Shown: positions 53,301 to 60,994 of the stretch, piece after piece
How positions within the stretch are numbered: the first letter of the stretch is position 1
Layout: each line of letters begins with the position of its first letter
NCBI RefSeq assembly: GCF_009733795.1
Contig: NZ_WNXX01000019.1
Location: 1-63,117 of the forward strand
Length of the DNA stretch: 63,117 bases
Reading direction: 5' to 3'
DNA from: Actinotalea caeni
Lineage (GTDB): Bacteria; Actinomycetota; Actinomycetes; Actinomycetales; Beutenbergiaceae
Position numbers and translations under genes: made by a program
Notes under the pieces: generated by a model
Told to the model about the DNA's origin: nothing
Databases searched by the model: none
Seen by the model: only the letters and a program-made list of their open reading frames with translations

Positions 53301-55194
53301 TGATGTCCTCGATGCGCCAGGTCGAGGAGCCGAGCGTGAAGGTGTCGCCCACGCGCGACTCGTAGACCATCTCCTCGTCGAGCTCGCCGACGCGGCGGTT
53401 GCCCGACGCGGCGGCGCCGTCGCCGCCGACCACGTAGACGCCGTACAGGCCGCGGTCGGGGATCGTGCCGCCGCTCGTGGCGGCCAGGCGCAGCGCTCCC
53501 GGGCGGCCGCTGACGACGTCGGCGACGCGGTCCCACACGATCCGTGGGCGCAGCTCGGCGAAGTCCTCGCTCGGGTAGCGGCCGGCGAGCATGTCGAGCA
53601 CCGCGTGCACGACGGCGTCGCTCACCTGCGCGAACGGGCTCGCCCGCCGCACGAGGCGCAGCAGGGCGGGGACCTCCCACTCCTGCGTCGCGACCATCGC
53701 GACCACCTGCTGCGCGAGCACGTCCAGCGGGTTGGCGGGCACCGTGATCGACTCGATGTGCCCCTCGCGCGCCCGCACCGACGACGTCGCGGCCGCCAGC
53801 AGGTCGCCCCGGTGGGTCGGCAGCACGACGCCGTGCGAGACCGCGCCGACCTGGTGGCCGGCGCGACCGATGCGTTGCAGCGCGCTCGCGACCGACGGCG
53901 GCGACCCGACCTGGACGACCAGGTCGACCGCACCCATGTCGATGCCGAGCTCGAGCGAGCTCGTCGCGACGACCGCCCTGAGCGTGCCGGCCTTGAGCGC
54001 CGACTCGATGCTGGTGCGCTGCTCGCGGCTCATCGAGCCGTGGTGCGCACGCGCGATGACGGCCTCCGCGGGCACCGGCATCCCCGCACCGGACTGCGCG
54101 GTCACCTGCGCCGGCCACGTGCTGCCGGGATCCAGGGGCTCAGCGGTCTCCGTCGTCGACTCGCCCTCGCCCGCGGCCTCGGCGAGCCGGGCCGCCTGCA
54201 CCTCGTTGATCCGCGCCGTCAGCCGCTCGGCGCTGCGGCGCGAGTTGGTGAACACGATCGTCGAGCGGTGGGAGGTGATCAGGTCGACGACCCGCTCGGT
54301 CACGTGCGGCCAGATCGACCCGCTCGGCGGCTCGTCGGAGACGAGCGGACCTGCCGCGGCGCCCGAGAGATCGGGCTCGCCCGACCCGTCGCGACCCGGC
54401 GCGGGCGCGCTCGGGATGTCGGCGAGGTCGGGCACCGGCACGACGACGTCGATGCGCAGCTCCTTGCTCGAGGGCGGCTGCACCACGCGCGTGGTGCGGC
54501 CGCCGTCGGACAACGGGCGGGCACCGGAGAGGAACGAGGCGACGGTCTCGACCGGCCGCACGGTCGCGGACAGCCCGACCCGCTGCGCCGGCCGGTCGAG
54601 CAGGTCGTCGAGACGTTCGAGCGACAGCGCCAGGTGAGCGCCCCGCTTGGAGCCCGCCAGCGCGTGGATCTCGTCGACGATGACCGTCTCGACGCCGGCC
54701 AGGCCGGCACGAGCGGCGGAGGTGAGCACCAGGAACAGCGACTCCGGCGTCGTGATGAGGACGTCGGGCGGCTTGGTCGCGAAGGTGCGGCGCTCGTTCG
54801 GCGGGGTGTCGCCCGTGCGCACCCCGACCCGCACGTCGGCGACAGGCACGCCCTGCGCCGTCGCCGCGGCGGTGATGCCCACCAGCGGCGACCGGAGGTT
54901 CCGCTCGACGTCGGCCGCCAGCGCCTTCAGGGGCGAGACGTACAGCACGCGGCAGCGCCGCTGCGGGTCCTCGGGGGGCGGCTCGGTCAGCAACCGGTCG
55001 ATCGCCGCGAGGAACGCCGCGAGCGTCTTGCCGGACCCGGTGGGCGCGACGACCAGCGCGTGCTCGCCCGAGGCGATCGCCTCCCACGCGCCCGCCTGCG
55101 CCTGCGTGGGCGCGTCGAACGCGCCCTCGAACCACGCGCGGGTGGGCGCCGAGAAGGGCGCCAGCGGGTCCGCGGAGGCGCCGGTCGATGTCAT
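50392..55194 (-). CDS. lhr: Lhr-type ATP-dependent helicase (large form)
   Basis: A 1600-residue superfamily 2 helicase. Walker A is VVAPTGSGKTLAAF (P51-T57) and the Walker B box is DEIH at 174-177. Motif Ia is VLYVSPLKALAADVERNL, the second RecA domain carries TIVFTNSRRSAERLTARINE and the arginine-finger region ALQRIGRAGHQVGAVSHGVV. Winged-helix and Lhr core domains follow to about 870, then the long C-terminal Lhr-CTD of winged-helix modules found in the 1500-residue actinobacterial form. It translocates 3'-5' on single-stranded DNA and is induced by mutagens in mycobacteria. ATG start is preceded by a GAGAAT hexamer. Confidence 0.95.
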   Translation of the reverse strand: MTSTGASADPLAPFSAPTRAWFEGAFDAPTQAQAGAWEAIASGEHALVVAPTGSGKTLAAFLAAIDRLLTEPPPEDPQRRCRVLYVSPLKALAADVERNLRSPLVGITAAATAQGVPVADVRVGVRTGDTPPNERRTFATKPPDVLITTPESLFLVLTSAARAGLAGVETVIVDEIHALAGSKRGAHLALSLERLDDLLDRPAQRVGLSATVRPVETVASFLSGARPLSDGGRTTRVVQPPSSKELRIDVVVPVPDLADIPSAPAPGRDGSGEPDLSGAAAGPLVSDEPPSGSIWPHVTERVVDLITSHRSTIVFTNSRRSAERLTARINEVQAARLAEAAGEGESTTETAEPLDPGSTWPAQVTAQSGAGMPVPAEAVIARAHHGSMSREQRTSIESALKAGTLRAVVATSSLELGIDMGAVDLVVQVGSPPSVASALQRIGRAGHQVGAVSHGVVLPTHRGDLLAAATSSVRAREGHIESITVPANPLDVLAQQVVAMVATQEWEVPALLRLVRRASPFAQVSDAVVHAVLDMLAGRYPSEDFAELRPRIVWDRVADVVSGRPGALRLAATSGGTIPDRGLYGVYVVGGDGAAASGNRRVGELDEEMVYESRVGDTFTLGSSTWRIEDITPDRVLVSPAPGLPGRLPFWKGDAPARPAELGAAMGAMMREVEQARFAPEALDGWGLDDWARDNLLTYMREQEETAGRLATDKVLVVERFRDELGDWRVVIHSPYGAAVHAPWSLVLGARLRDRYGMDVAAMHSDDGIVLRLPDTESAWGLDTAWQAENDEEGRQDAPGAGDLGADDLLLDPETLRGEVVAALSGSAHFAARFREAAARSLLLPRRRPDRRQPLWQQRQRAAQLLSVASSYPEFPVVLEAVRECLQDDFDVPALERLMSDVRARRVRVVEVTTPSPSPFAQSLLFSYVAQFLYEGDAPLAERRAAALTLDPTLLSDLLGEGLTDVADLLDVGALASVEAEVGLRTEGIRAKDAEGVLDLVRLLGPVPTAELAARAVDPEAVEGWLIDLASARRVIPVRVAGEQQWAVVEDAGRLRDALGVALPVGLPEALLEPVPDALTDLVRRHARTHGPFRAGEVAARFGLGVGAVLPVLTGLADRGLLASGTLRPADAHTPESAALPGPDFCDADVLRRIRRRSLAALRAEVEAVPPAALGVFLPRWHHVGRLRGVDGVLAAVDALAGTPVAASALESLILPARVRDYRPDMLDELTGAGEVVWVGAGSGPGSDGWVTLLPADAVADLAPDLGELTLTEVHEAVLDALGPGGGRFARDVVEHVRSTWQGDLAPSGSDVVEALWELVWAGWVTNDTLAPLRARLGVAPRPGTRVPRRPRARSLRTTALRTAALGGGTTTVTATPPEAVGRWSLVGARADDGRRRTARALSLLDRDGVVVRGTVPETLAGGFSTVYTVLSRAEENGQVRRGYFVEGLGAAQFALPDAVEALRSDARDVATAPAMLLAATDPANPYGAALPWPEPVGVVEERSGHRPGRKVGASVVLVAGEPVLYLERGAKTLLSFTAEPGLLAIAAEELARHARAGALGRFTVSRADGGSALAYASPLTDALTGAGFIATPRGLRLRS

Positions 55195-55200
55195 CGACCC

Positions 55201-55206
55201 ATTCTC
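55201..55206 (-). promoter_or_regulatory. possible -10 (GAGAAT) for the lhr-nei operon
   Basis: Minus-strand GAGAAT ends 6 nt before the lhr ATG at 55194, at the same position as the TANNNT elements of neighbours. Confidence 0.35.
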
Positions 55207-55324
55207 ACCTGCGGCGCCGACACGACGGGTGCGGTATCACCCCCGACGGCCGCGCCCTCCTTCCGGGTACACGAACCACGACGGGGTGGGGACCCGAACG
55301 CCCTGCCCTCAGGGAGGAACGACC

Positions 55325-56320
55325 ATGCACGAGCACGAGCTCTTCGACGCGGAGGCGACGGCGGTACCAAGCGAGCTGCAGGGGCTCACCGACGCGCTCG
55401 CGACGGCCGAGGACAAGTTCCTCGACAAGCCCAACGTCGTCGGCGTGGCGCTCGGCCACAAGATCACCGACGGCGTCATGTCCGACACGCCCAGCATCAT
55501 GGTGCTGGTCAGTCACAAGGTGCCCGCGGACATGCTGCGACCTGCGGACCGTGTCACCAAGACGGTCGACAACACGCCGACCGACGTCCTGGAGGTCGGC
55601 CACCTGGTGGCCGGCGGCGAGGCACCGGCGGAGCCGCTGCGCGCCGTCGACGCCCAGACGCTCGCCAGCCGCGTGAGGCCGGTGCGCCCCGGCTACAGCG
55701 TGGGGCACCCGAAGGTGACGGCCGGCACGATCGGGGCGGGCTGCTACGACATCGCGCCGCTGCCGGGCATGCCGCCGCGCTACTACGTCCTCAGCAACAA
55801 CCACGTCCTCGCCAACAGCAACGACGCGCAGATCGGCGACCCGGTCTACCAGCCGGGCGTGTTCGACGGCGGTGGCCCGGCCGACGCGATCGGTCGGCTC
55901 GCGCGTTACGTGCCGATCCGGTTCGACGGCACGTGCAACTACGTCGACGCCGCGATCGCCGAGGTGCCGTTCGACACGATCGACCGCGACATCTACTGGT
56001 CCGGCTACCCGACGACGGCGGCGACCGCCGCGCCGGTCGGGCAGCTGGTGAAGAAGACGGGCCGCACGACCCACTTCACGACCGGGCGGGTGACGGCGGT
56101 GAACGCGACGGTCAACGTGGGCTACGGCGGCGGCAAGGTCGCCCGGTTCTGCAACCAGATCATCACGACCACCATGTCGGCCGGCGGCGACAGCGGGTCG
56201 CTGGTGCTCGACTGGGAGAACCGCCCGGTCGGGCTGCTGTTCGCGGGCTCGGCGGTGGCGACGATCCTCAACCCGATCGCGACCGTGCAGGTGGCGCTCG
56301 GGGTGCGGCTGTGGCCGTGA
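55325..56320 (+). CDS. trypsin-fold serine peptidase without signal peptide (Nal1-like family)
   Basis: This 331-residue protein has an N-terminal alpha/beta domain (about 30-100: VVGVALGHKITDG, SIMVLVSHKVPADML) and a chymotrypsin-like domain. The catalytic triad is visible: H160 in VLSNNHVLAN, D208 in CNYVDAAIAEV, and S290 in SAGGDSGSLVLD with the G-D-S-G-S oxyanion loop. There is no signal peptide or membrane helix, so it should be cytosolic, unusual for this fold. The layout is that of the bacterial relatives of plant NARROW LEAF1. AGGGAGGAACG precedes the ATG. The small gene at 56351 on the other strand resembles its N-domain. Confidence 0.82.
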   Translation: MHEHELFDAEATAVPSELQGLTDALATAEDKFLDKPNVVGVALGHKITDGVMSDTPSIMVLVSHKVPADMLRPADRVTKTVDNTPTDVLEVGHLVAGGEAPAEPLRAVDAQTLASRVRPVRPGYSVGHPKVTAGTIGAGCYDIAPLPGMPPRYYVLSNNHVLANSNDAQIGDPVYQPGVFDGGGPADAIGRLARYVPIRFDGTCNYVDAAIAEVPFDTIDRDIYWSGYPTTAATAAPVGQLVKKTGRTTHFTTGRVTAVNATVNVGYGGGKVARFCNQIITTTMSAGGDSGSLVLDWENRPVGLLFAGSAVATILNPIATVQVALGVRLWP

Positions 56321-56350
56321 GCCGGGCCTGACCCGCGGCGACGCCGGGGA

Positions 56351-56644
56351 TCAGCCGGGAGGCGGGTCCCCGGCGTCCTGCGCCTGGATCGGCCCCGACG
56401 TCACGACCTGGACCGGCAGCCCGTTGACCTCGCGCGGCAGGTCGGGGGCGTGGGGCCCGGCGTGCACGACGACGCACGGCCGGCCGTCGTCGGTGCTCCC
56501 CAGCCCGACGGCGTGCACCTCGCGACCCACCCAGTCGGCGGCCTGCGCCAGCGCCGCGCGCTGCTGCTCGTCCATCGGGGTCGTGGCCGCGCCCGACAGC
56601 CCGTCGTCGGGCCCCGGGGGACCTGCTGCGGCGTCCTCGCCCAT
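56351..56644 (-). CDS. small protein resembling the peptidase N-terminal domain
   Basis: A 97-residue acidic protein. Residues about 38-90 (VGREVHAVGLGSTDDGRPCV, VVHAGPHAPDLPREVNGLPV, QVVTSGPIQAQ) follow the same pattern as the N-domain of the neighbouring trypsin-fold peptidase: h-x-x-V-x-L-G, T-D-x-G, a hydrophobic V-h-V strand, and a short loop rich in Pro. The catalytic domain is missing. It is convergent with the peptidase gene, 30 nt apart, and has a TACATT hexamer 6 nt before its ATG. An inhibitor or regulator role is possible but speculative. Confidence 0.55.
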   Translation of the reverse strand: MGEDAAAGPPGPDDGLSGAATTPMDEQQRAALAQAADWVGREVHAVGLGSTDDGRPCVVVHAGPHAPDLPREVNGLPVQVVTSGPIQAQDAGDPPPG

Positions 56645-56650
56645 CCGCCC

Positions 56651-56696
56651 AATGTACGCCTCGCCGCGCGGCGAGGTCGGTCGATCCGCCTAGGCT
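56651..56696. promoter_or_regulatory. divergent -10 elements for the 97-aa gene and DUF3046 gene
   Basis: Minus-strand TACATT (56656-56651) is 6 nt before the ATG at 56644; plus-strand TAGGCT (56691-56696) is 6 nt before the GTG at 56703. Confidence 0.5.
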
Positions 56697-56702
56697 CGTC
56701 CC

Positions 56703-56927
56703 GTGAAGCACTCGGAGCTGCGAGCGGCCATGGAGGCGGCGTTCGGCGCGCGCGCGACGTCGGTGGCGGCCGACCTCGTGCTGGGTGCCCTCGACCACCG
56801 CACGGCGGAGCAGGCGCTCGCGGACGGCGAGCCGCCCGGTGCCGTGTGGGCGGCGATCTGCGAGGCCCAGGACCTGCCGGACGACCTGCGCTGGCACCAC
56901 CGGCGCGACCACCGCCGTCGGCGCTGA
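56703..56927 (+). CDS. DUF3046 domain protein
   Basis: A 74-residue protein with the DUF3046 layout MKHSELRAAMEAAFG, then LVLGALDHRTAEQALADGEP, then AVWAAICEAQDLPDDLRWHH, and a basic tail. In many actinobacteria this gene lies just before recA-recX; recA is not found in the remaining window. The function is unknown. Confidence 0.88.
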   Translation: MKHSELRAAMEAAFGARATSVAADLVLGALDHRTAEQALADGEPPGAVWAAICEAQDLPDDLRWHHRRDHRRRR

Positions 56928-56938
56928 GGCGCTCGCCC

Positions 56939-56944
56939 TAGGCT
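56939..56944 (+). promoter_or_regulatory. -10 element (TAGGCT) for the maltokinase-cap-like gene
   Basis: TAGGCT ends 7 nt before the ATG at 56952. Confidence 0.5.
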
Positions 56945-56951
56945 GACCCGC

Positions 56952-57518
56952 ATGGCGATCCTCCACAAGGCCACCCTGACCCCGACCAAGGCCGAGCTCG
57001 TCGCCGCCTGGCTGCCCGAGCAGGACTGGTACGACGGCGTCGTACCGCCGCGGCCGCGGCGGGTGGCGACGTTCCGCCTCGACGACCCCGCGGGCGAGGT
57101 CGGGCTGGAGACCCTGCTCGTCGACACCGGCGACGAGCGCCTGTGGCAGCTGGCGTTCTCCTACCGCGCCGAGCCGCTCGAGGGCGGTGCGGAGCACCTG
57201 GTCGGCACGCTCGAGCACTCGGTGCTCGGCACGCGCTACGTCTACGACGCGGTCGGCGACCCGGTCTACCTCGAGGTGCTGCGGCGTACCGTCGTCGGGG
57301 CGGGGCGCGAGGCCGACCTGGTGCGCGACCTCGGCGACGGCACGACCGAGCCGGTCGAGAAGACGATGACGGTGCGGGGCACCGGTGGCGAGGGCGTCGA
57401 CGTCGTGCTGGAGCGGCTGCCGCAGCCGGTGGCCGACGGCGACCTGGAGGAGGGGTCGGCGGCGCTGGTCGGCGAGCTGCCGGGCCGTGCGCCGGTCGTG
57501 CTCGCCCGCCTGGTGTAA
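56952..57518 (+). CDS. maltokinase N-terminal cap-like (CG0192-related) protein
   Basis: A 188-residue protein starting AILHKATLTPTKAELVAAWL and continuing PEQDWYDG, the pattern of the N-terminal cap of actinobacterial maltokinases and of stand-alone CG0192-related proteins. The remainder is beta-rich (RVATFRLDDPAGEVGLETLL; LWQLAFSYRAEPLEGGAEHL; GTLEHSVLGTRYVYDAVGDP). It lacks the kinase catalytic domain. Its role is unknown; perhaps sugar-phosphate binding. The gap to the ABC operon is 42 nt and has its own -10 element. Confidence 0.7.
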   Translation: MAILHKATLTPTKAELVAAWLPEQDWYDGVVPPRPRRVATFRLDDPAGEVGLETLLVDTGDERLWQLAFSYRAEPLEGGAEHLVGTLEHSVLGTRYVYDAVGDPVYLEVLRRTVVGAGREADLVRDLGDGTTEPVEKTMTVRGTGGEGVDVVLERLPQPVADGDLEEGSAALVGELPGRAPVVLARLV

Positions 57519-57547
57519 ATCCGTTGGACCACGAATTGCTAGCACGC

Positions 57548-57553
57548 TAGCCT
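57548..57553 (+). promoter_or_regulatory. -10 element (TAGCCT) for the ABC operon
   Basis: TAGCCT ends 7 nt before the ATG at 57561. The adjacent TGCTAGCACGCTAGC contains a repeated GCTAGC pattern. Confidence 0.55.
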
Positions 57554-57560
57554 GCGGCGC

Positions 57561-58490
57561 ATGAACGACGACGCCCCGCTGATCCAGGCGGTCGGGCGGC
57601 GCAAGACCTACGGCGCCTTCACGGCCGTCGACGGGATCGACGTCGAGGTGGCGCCGGGAGAGTCGTTCGGGTTCCTCGGCCCCAACGGCGCCGGCAAGAC
57701 GTCGACGATGCGGATCATCGCGTGCACGTCACCGGCGACCGGCGGCACGGTCCGCGTGCTCGGCATGGACCCGGCGACCGACGCCAGCCGCATCAAGGCG
57801 CAGCTCGGGGTGGTCCCGCAGGAGGACACGCTCGACAACGACCTCACGGTCACCGAGAACCTCCTGGTCTACGGCCGCTACTTCGGGCTGCCGCGCGCCA
57901 CCGTGCGGGAGCGCGCCGCGGAGCTGCTCGAGTTCGCCCAGCTGGTCGACAAGCGCGACGAGCTCGTCGAGAACCTCTCGGGCGGCATGAAGCGGCGGCT
58001 GACGATCGCGCGCGGGCTCATCAACACCCCCAGGATCCTGCTGCTCGACGAGCCGACCACCGGCCTGGACCCGCAGGCGCGCCACATCCTGTGGGACCGG
58101 CTGTTCCGGCTCAAGCGCGAGGGCGTCACCCTCGTGCTGACGACCCATTACATGGACGAGGCGGAGCAGCTGTGCGACCGACTGGTCGTCATGGACTCCG
58201 GGCGCATCGTGGCCGAGGGGTCGCCGCGCGCGCTGATCCGCGAGCACGCCTCGCGGGAGGTGCTCGAGCTGCGCTTCGACGTCGCCGACCACGCCGAGCG
58301 TGCCGACGACGTCGCCGGGATCGGGCGCGTCGAGGTGCTGGCCGACCGGCTGCTGCTCTACGTCGAGGACGGCGACGCCGCGCTCGAGCAGGTGACCGCG
58401 CGCGGCGTGCACCCGATGTCCTCCCTGGTCCGCCGCGCCTCGCTGGAGGACGTCTTCCTCCGGCTGACGGGACGGAGCCTCATCGAGTGA
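57561..58490 (+). CDS. ABC transporter ATP-binding protein (NodI/DrrA-like)
   Basis: A 309-residue exporter ATPase with Walker A GPNGAGKT (40-47), Q-loop VVPQEDTLDND, signature LSGGMKRRL, Walker B ILLLDEPTTGLDP, and the H-loop in LTTHYMDEAEQ. The C-terminal extension of about 90 residues is that of NodI/DrrA-type exporters of lipids or lipo-oligosaccharides. The next gene's GTG overlaps its stop (GTGA), so the three genes are one operon. Confidence 0.93.
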   Translation: MNDDAPLIQAVGRRKTYGAFTAVDGIDVEVAPGESFGFLGPNGAGKTSTMRIIACTSPATGGTVRVLGMDPATDASRIKAQLGVVPQEDTLDNDLTVTENLLVYGRYFGLPRATVRERAAELLEFAQLVDKRDELVENLSGGMKRRLTIARGLINTPRILLLDEPTTGLDPQARHILWDRLFRLKREGVTLVLTTHYMDEAEQLCDRLVVMDSGRIVAEGSPRALIREHASREVLELRFDVADHAERADDVAGIGRVEVLADRLLLYVEDGDAALEQVTARGVHPMSSLVRRASLEDVFLRLTGRSLIE

Positions 58491-59317
58491 CGACGACCGC
58501 GACACCCGTGCGCACCGCCGTCGGCCACGCCGCCGGCGGCGGCTGGCGCGCCGTCCTCGGCTACTGGATGGCGGTGTACCGACGGATCTGGAAGGGCACG
58601 CTGATCTCGTCGTTCCTGGCGCCGCTCGCCTACCTCGCGGGCATGGGGCTGGGGCTGGGCGCGCTCGTCGACTCCGGCGAGCGCACCGCCCTCGGCGTGC
58701 CCTACGTCGCCTTCGTCGCCACCGGGCTGCTGGCCGCCCAGGCGATGCAGACCGGCGTCGCCGAGACGACGTTCCCGGTGATGGGCGCGATCCGCTGGCG
58801 CCGCACCTACCAGGCGATGCTCGCGACGCCGCTGCGCGAGGAGGACCTCGTGCGCGGGCACGTCGCGTACGTGACGATCCGGCTCGCCATCGTGTGCGGG
58901 GTCTTCGCGGTCGTTGCGACGGCGCTCGGCGCGATGTCGGGCTGGGGCGTGCTCGCAGCGGTGCCGGCCGCGATGCTGTGCGGGCTCGCGTTCGCGATGC
59001 CGGTCTACTGCTACTCCTGCCTCGTGCGGTCGGAGCAGGGCTACAACGTGCTGAGCCGGTTCGTCATCATGCCGCTGTTCCTGTTCTCGGGGACGTTCTT
59101 CCCGATCGCCCAGCTGCCGGGCTGGCTGCAGGCGGTCGCGTGGGTGTCCCCGCTCACCCACGCCGGGGCGCTCACGCGTGCGCTCGGGCTCGGCCAGGGC
59201 TCGCCGCTGTGGCTCGACGGCGGTGCCTTCCTCCTGCACACCTGCTACCTGCTGCTGTGGGCGGTCGGCGGCTACGCGGTCGCGGTGCGGGCGCTGCGGC
59301 ACCGGATGACGGCATGA
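58487..59317 (+). CDS. ABC-2 type transporter permease 1 (NodJ-like)
   Basis: A 276-residue membrane protein with six helices in the ABC-2 layout. It includes YRRIWKGTLISSFLAPLAYL at the amphipathic entry helix, VAFVATGLLAAQAMQTGVAE and the conserved MPLFLFSGTFFPIAQLPGWL before the last helices. It is coupled at both ends by 4-nt overlaps. A second permease follows, so the transporter is probably a heterodimer with one ATPase. Confidence 0.92.
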   Translation: MTTTATPVRTAVGHAAGGGWRAVLGYWMAVYRRIWKGTLISSFLAPLAYLAGMGLGLGALVDSGERTALGVPYVAFVATGLLAAQAMQTGVAETTFPVMGAIRWRRTYQAMLATPLREEDLVRGHVAYVTIRLAIVCGVFAVVATALGAMSGWGVLAAVPAAMLCGLAFAMPVYCYSCLVRSEQGYNVLSRFVIMPLFLFSGTFFPIAQLPGWLQAVAWVSPLTHAGALTRALGLGQGSPLWLDGGAFLLHTCYLLLWAVGGYAVAVRALRHRMTA

Positions 59318-60132
59318 GCGCGCCGACGGTCACCGCCCGACGGTCTCGGCCTCGACTGCCGTTCCCGATCGCGTTCGCGATGCCGCTGGCGCTGGTCGAG
59401 CGCAACGCGCGTGCCGGCAAGCACTACTGGCTCACGATCGTCTCCGGGTTCTTCGAGCCGGTCTTCTACCTGTTCGCGATGGGCGTCGGGATCGGCGCGC
59501 TCGTCGGCACGGTCGAGGTCGACGGCCGGGCGCTTCCCTACGCGGTGTTCGTCGCCCCCGCGCTGATGGCGACCTCGGCGATGAACGGCGCGGTCTACGA
59601 CTCGACGCAGAACGTGTTCTGGAAGCTGCGCTTCGCCAAGCTCTACGACACCGTCCTCAGCACCCCGATGCGCCCGGTCGACGTCGCCGTCGGCGAGATC
59701 TCCTGGGCGTTGCTGCGCGGCCTGCTGTACTCGACCGCGTTCCTGGCGGTCGCGTGGGCCGCCGGGTTCGTCACGAGCCCGTGGGCGCTGCTGGCGATCC
59801 CCGCGTGCACGCTGATCGGGCTCGCCTTCGCCTCGGTGGGGATGGCGGTGACGACGTGGATGACCAGCTGGACGCACCTGGAGTACGTGCAGCTGGCGCT
59901 GCTGCCGATGTTCCTGTTCTCCGCGACCTTCTTCCCGCTGAGCACCTACCCGGAGGGCCTGCAGTGGGTCGTGCGGGCGACGCCGCTCTACCACGGGGTC
60001 GACCTGGTGCGAGGGCTGATGACGGGGGACCTCCACGCCGGGCTGCTCGTTCACGTCGCCTACCTGCTGGTGCTCGGCGCGGTCGGTGTCGCGGTGACCG
60101 CGCGGCGGATCGAGCGGCTGCTGCTGAGCTGA
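59314..60132 (+). CDS. ABC-2 type transporter permease 2 (NodJ-like)
   Basis: A 272-residue paralogue of permease 1. Entry region RNARAGKHYWLTIVSGFFEP, VAPALMATSAMNGAVYDSTQ and MFLFSATFFPLSTYPEGLQW match the family. Its ATG overlaps the preceding stop (ATGA). It converges with the thioesterase gene, with a 9-nt gap. The cargo cannot be told; NodIJ-like pairs in actinobacteria often move lipids, glycans or drugs. Confidence 0.92.
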   Translation: MSAPTVTARRSRPRLPFPIAFAMPLALVERNARAGKHYWLTIVSGFFEPVFYLFAMGVGIGALVGTVEVDGRALPYAVFVAPALMATSAMNGAVYDSTQNVFWKLRFAKLYDTVLSTPMRPVDVAVGEISWALLRGLLYSTAFLAVAWAAGFVTSPWALLAIPACTLIGLAFASVGMAVTTWMTSWTHLEYVQLALLPMFLFSATFFPLSTYPEGLQWVVRATPLYHGVDLVRGLMTGDLHAGLLVHVAYLLVLGAVGVAVTARRIERLLLS

Positions 60133-60141
60133 GCCCCGCCG

Positions 60142-60900
60142 TCAGCCCAGGATCGTGTCGAACACCGCGGGGTCGACCTGCACCCAGATCGCCCGCGCCT
60201 GCGCGAGAAGCTCGCCGTCGGCGCTCCACAGCGCGGTCGAGGTCCAGCTGCGGCGCCCCTCGGCGCGGTCGAGCCGGCCGGTGACGACGCAGGCCTGCTC
60301 TGGCAGCGGCACGTGCGCGACGTGCGCGGTCATCGTGCCCAGCACCATCGGCCGCTCGAGCAGCTCGCTCGCCCAGCCGCCGGGGCAGTCGAGCGCCGCC
60401 CACACCCACGGCTCGCCGACGCGCGACCCGTCGAGGGCGTCCGCGGGCCGCCACACGCACGCGGTGAGACCGGGCGCGAGCCGGCCCGGCGTCAGTCGCA
60501 GGCCGTCGCCGGGCTCACGGGCCGGGCCGCACACGAAGCACCGCGGGAACGGGTGCCGCTCGGGCGCGACGTAGTGCGCCGCCGTCGCCGCGGCGGCGTC
60601 GAGGGACACGAACGGCACCGGGTCGCCGTCCAGCGGTGCCGCCGCGGTCGCGCTCGCGACGACCGTGCCGCCGTCGACCAGCGACGCGATCGGGGTGCGC
60701 AGCGCGTCGCCGTCGTCGGTCGCCGCCTCGACGGTGACGTCGAGCGGCCGGTCCAGCGGCGGTGGCGCCGACAGCCGGACCGTCACCGGGCCCTCGTTGC
60801 CGGTCGCGGCGCGCAGCGCCCGCGCCAGCAGGCCGGCGGTCCAGCCGCCGTTGCCGGAGGTCGAGGGGCCGCAGAACCTGCGCTCGATCGTGATCGTCAT
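60142..60900 (-). CDS. hotdog-fold thioesterase-like protein
   Basis: A 252-residue protein with two hotdog-like halves. The N-terminal part begins RRFCGPSTSGNGGWTAGLLA, like acyl-CoA thioesterase-like proteins. The middle has HPFPRCFVCGPAREPGDGLR, a conserved C-F-x-C-G-P motif of an actinobacterial thioesterase-like family. The C-terminal half has WAALDCPGGWAS, then a barrel strand AVVTGRLD-like and LLAQARAIWVQVD. It lacks a fully defined catalytic residue by eye. The ATG at 60900 is chosen because it starts the first strand. Confidence 0.75.
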   Translation of the reverse strand: MTITIERRFCGPSTSGNGGWTAGLLARALRAATGNEGPVTVRLSAPPPLDRPLDVTVEAATDDGDALRTPIASLVDGGTVVASATAAAPLDGDPVPFVSLDAAAATAAHYVAPERHPFPRCFVCGPAREPGDGLRLTPGRLAPGLTACVWRPADALDGSRVGEPWVWAALDCPGGWASELLERPMVLGTMTAHVAHVPLPEQACVVTGRLDRAEGRRSWTSTALWSADGELLAQARAIWVQVDPAVFDTILG

Positions 60901-60994
60901 GGGTTCATGGTGGCGCAGCGGGCGGGTGCGTGCGGCGGGACCGACGCCCCGGACGGGGCTGGCCCTGGACGCCGCGGGGGTGCACGCTGAGGGC

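Noticed and set aside
50362-56331. Plus-strand open frame of nearly 2000 codons across nei, lhr and the peptidase gene
   Set aside because: It is antisense to the Lhr helicase, which has all helicase motifs; the long frame is low-complexity Arg/Gly/Asp-rich.
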